Below are positions 31,230 to 32,823 of a stretch of DNA of 32,823 bases, piece by piece. The position numbers were made by a program, and so were the translations under genes. Within the stretch, counting starts at the first letter, position 1. The number at the start of each line of letters is the position of its first letter. The notes under the pieces are model-generated. The model did not search any database and was not told the origin of the DNA. It saw nothing but the letters and a program-made list of their open reading frames with translations. The DNA comes from Planctomycetota bacterium (lineage in GTDB: Bacteria; Planctomycetota; Planctomycetia; Pirellulales; Pirellulaceae), in contig JAGWWZ010000043.1 in assembly GCA_018970165.1 (NCBI GenBank), positions 1 to 32,823 of the forward strand, given 5' to 3'.

Positions 31230-32823
31230 ATGACGCAGATGGATTATTCGGTCGCAGGGGATATCGCAGCCTCGGGTATTGCTAGCGAGATTGACTCGGA
31301 GGCACTCTACGAAAAGTGCATGGCTTTGGCCCACAATCTTTGGTGGAGTTGGCAGCCGGAAGTCACCAATCTGTTCCGCGATATCGATCCGATCCGATGG
31401 CGACAACTCGACCATAACCCGATCGCATTGCTTCGGGAGTTCACCCCCGATCGGTTGTCCATTCGGGCTAGCGAAATGGTATTGCATAGCCGAGTCAATT
31501 ACGCATATCGACGACTTCAGGAATACCTCGAGTCGAACAACACCTGGGCTCATACCAATGCAGGGGTGCTGGGGAGCAAGCCCGTCGCCTATTTCTCCGC
31601 GGAATTCGGCCTGCACGAATCGCTTCCGGTCTATTCCGGAGGTCTCGGCGTCTTGTCGGGCGATCACATCAAGAGTGCCAGCGGTCTCGGGGTCCCTTTG
31701 GTGGGAGTCGGACTCTATTATTCGCATGGTTACTTCAAACAGGCGCTCAGCAGCGATGGTTACCAGCGCGAGGAGTACTTCGAAACGCGCGTTGAAGATC
31801 TGCCACTCGAAGCAGCATTGCTTCCGGACGGCACCCCATTGGTCGTCGGAATCGATACCCGGAACGGTCGACTGCTGGCCAAAGTCTGGAAGGTTCGCGT
31901 CGGTCGAGTGACCCTGCACTTGCTCGATTGCAACGTGGAGGGGAACCGCCCAGAGGATCGCGAGCTGACCAGCCGACTGTATGGCGGAGATGAACGGACT
32001 CGGATTCGACAGGAATTGGTTCTAGGCATCGGCGGTGTACGTGCGTTGCGAGCGTTGGGGATTACTCCGGGAGCCTATCACCTGAACGAAGGGCACAGCG
32101 CCTTTGCACCACTGGAAGTTATTCGCGAGAGGATGACGGATGATGGAATGTCGTTCGATGATGCGGCCCGTGAAGTAGCGCAGTCAACCATCTTCACCAC
32201 GCATACGCCTGTTCCCGCAGGACATGATCGCTTTAGCAGCGTACTCATCGAAGAGCATCTCGGCCCACTTCGCGACGCACTGGGAATCAGCCACGATCAC
32301 CTGATGAGCGTTGGACGGGTGCAAACCTCGGACCCGAACGAACCGTTCTGTATGACCGTGATCGGCCTAAAGCTATCGCGGACTGCTAATGCGGTTTCCC
32401 AATTGCATGGCCATATCTCCCGTCGTATGTGGCACAGTCTCTGGCCAAGCCGCGAAGAGAACAATATTCCGATCGGTCACATCACCAATGGAGTCCACAT
32501 TGAAAGTTGGCTCGCGGGCCAGATGGCACAGTTGTACGATCGCCACTTTCCTGCGAACTGGCGAACGCATATGGGCGAAGCGGATGTTTGGCAGTTCATC
32601 CACAATGTGGATCCCGGGGAATTGTGGGAAACTCACAACGCCCTCAAGAATATGTTGCTGTCCTTCGTTCGCCGTCGTGTGTCGCGCCAGTGCCGACGGA
32701 GGGGAGAGAGCGACGAAGTGATCGAATCGGCTCGCAATATCTTGAGCCCGAATATTCTGACGATCGGTTTCGGTCGCCGCTTTGCGACCTACAAGAGAGC
32801 TAATCTGCTCTTCAATGATCTCG
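31230..32823 (+). CDS. glgP: Alpha-glucan phosphorylase (5' part)
   Basis: Glycogen/maltodextrin phosphorylase of the short bacterial GT35 type, releasing glucose-1-phosphate from alpha-1,4-glucans with PLP as cofactor. ATG 31230 has AGGA 5 nt upstream. The frame is open to the window end (531 codons seen of about 700-850 in the family). N-terminal DUF3417-like part: MALAHNLWWSWQPEVTN, DIDPIRWRQLDHNPIALL. Catalytic-domain landmarks: VAYFSAEFGLHESLPVYSGG, LGVLSGDHIKSASGLGVPLV, GLYYSHGYFKQ, AYHLNEGHSAFAPLE, TIFTTHTPVPAGHDRF, and at the edge LTIGFGRRFATYKRANLL (GFARR in many relatives). The PLP lysine lies beyond the window. It is divergent from the cinA unit, with its own promoter. Confidence 0.93.
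   Translation, partial: MTQMDYSVAGDIAASGIASEIDSEALYEKCMALAHNLWWSWQPEVTNLFRDIDPIRWRQLDHNPIALLREFTPDRLSIRASEMVLHSRVNYAYRRLQEYLESNNTWAHTNAGVLGSKPVAYFSAEFGLHESLPVYSGGLGVLSGDHIKSASGLGVPLVGVGLYYSHGYFKQALSSDGYQREEYFETRVEDLPLEAALLPDGTPLVVGIDTRNGRLLAKVWKVRVGRVTLHLLDCNVEGNRPEDRELTSRLYGGDERTRIRQELVLGIGGVRALRALGITPGAYHLNEGHSAFAPLEVIRERMTDDGMSFDDAAREVAQSTIFTTHTPVPAGHDRFSSVLIEEHLGPLRDALGISHDHLMSVGRVQTSDPNEPFCMTVIGLKLSRTANAVSQLHGHISRRMWHSLWPSREENNIPIGHITNGVHIESWLAGQMAQLYDRHFPANWRTHMGEADVWQFIHNVDPGELWETHNALKNMLLSFVRRRVSRQCRRRGESDEVIESARNILSPNILTIGFGRRFATYKRANLLFNDL

Overview
The window reads as chromosomal DNA of a planctomycete, most likely a Pirellulales/Rhodopirellula-type organism. I infer this from family content: a DUF1559-like protein, a DUF1080 plus PVC-type dehydrogenase plus haem-binding fusion, a LEPR-XLL-like N-terminus on a dockerin/cadherin protein, a cytosolic Ser/Thr kinase fused to TIR-like modules, and an nSTAND NTPase with TPR-like and LRR regions. 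No database search was run. No rRNA, tRNA, CRISPR array, insertion sequence or integrase was seen.

Left part (1-13.7 kb, all + strand): the 3' end of a BtaB-like lipid methyltransferase; a zinc-ribbon/DUF1559-like membrane protein; dnaG and rpoD (the replication/transcription pair); an AlaC-type aminotransferase 1 nt from a hexulose-6-phosphate-synthase-like gene; a 1397-residue secreted protein with a metzincin-like zinc site, cadherin-like repeats and a C-terminal dockerin; then aroF (DAHP synthase) and bpt (N-degron aminoacyl transferase). In front of aroF lies what looks like a ribosome-mediated attenuator: a 29-codon ORF with clustered Phe/Tyr codons, an antiterminator arm at its end, and a strong intrinsic terminator 5' of aroF.

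Middle (13.7-23.7 kb, mostly - strand): prfB with a classical in-frame UGA +1 programmed frameshift, so the N-terminus must be joined across frames; a small frameshifted membrane-protein remnant; then the most unusual locus, a two-gene unit overlapping by 1 nt. It encodes a Ser/Thr kinase with one TIR-like and two further TIR/DUF4062-like modules, and a 1597-aa membrane-anchored nSTAND NTPase with helical repeats and C-terminal leucine-rich repeats. Together they have the parts list of an NLR-like signalling or conflict system split over two polypeptides. Next comes an HTH-receiver regulator with a good terminator and an operator-like inverted repeat.

Right part (23.9-32.8 kb): a large secreted haem-containing PVC dehydrogenase, then (transcribed leftward) an acyl-CoA dehydrogenase-like gene, cinA (overlapping by ATGA, with a degenerate deamidase motif) and a Rieske ferredoxin. 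Divergent from these is the 5' part of an alpha-glucan phosphorylase with a good sigma70-type promoter; it runs off the window end.
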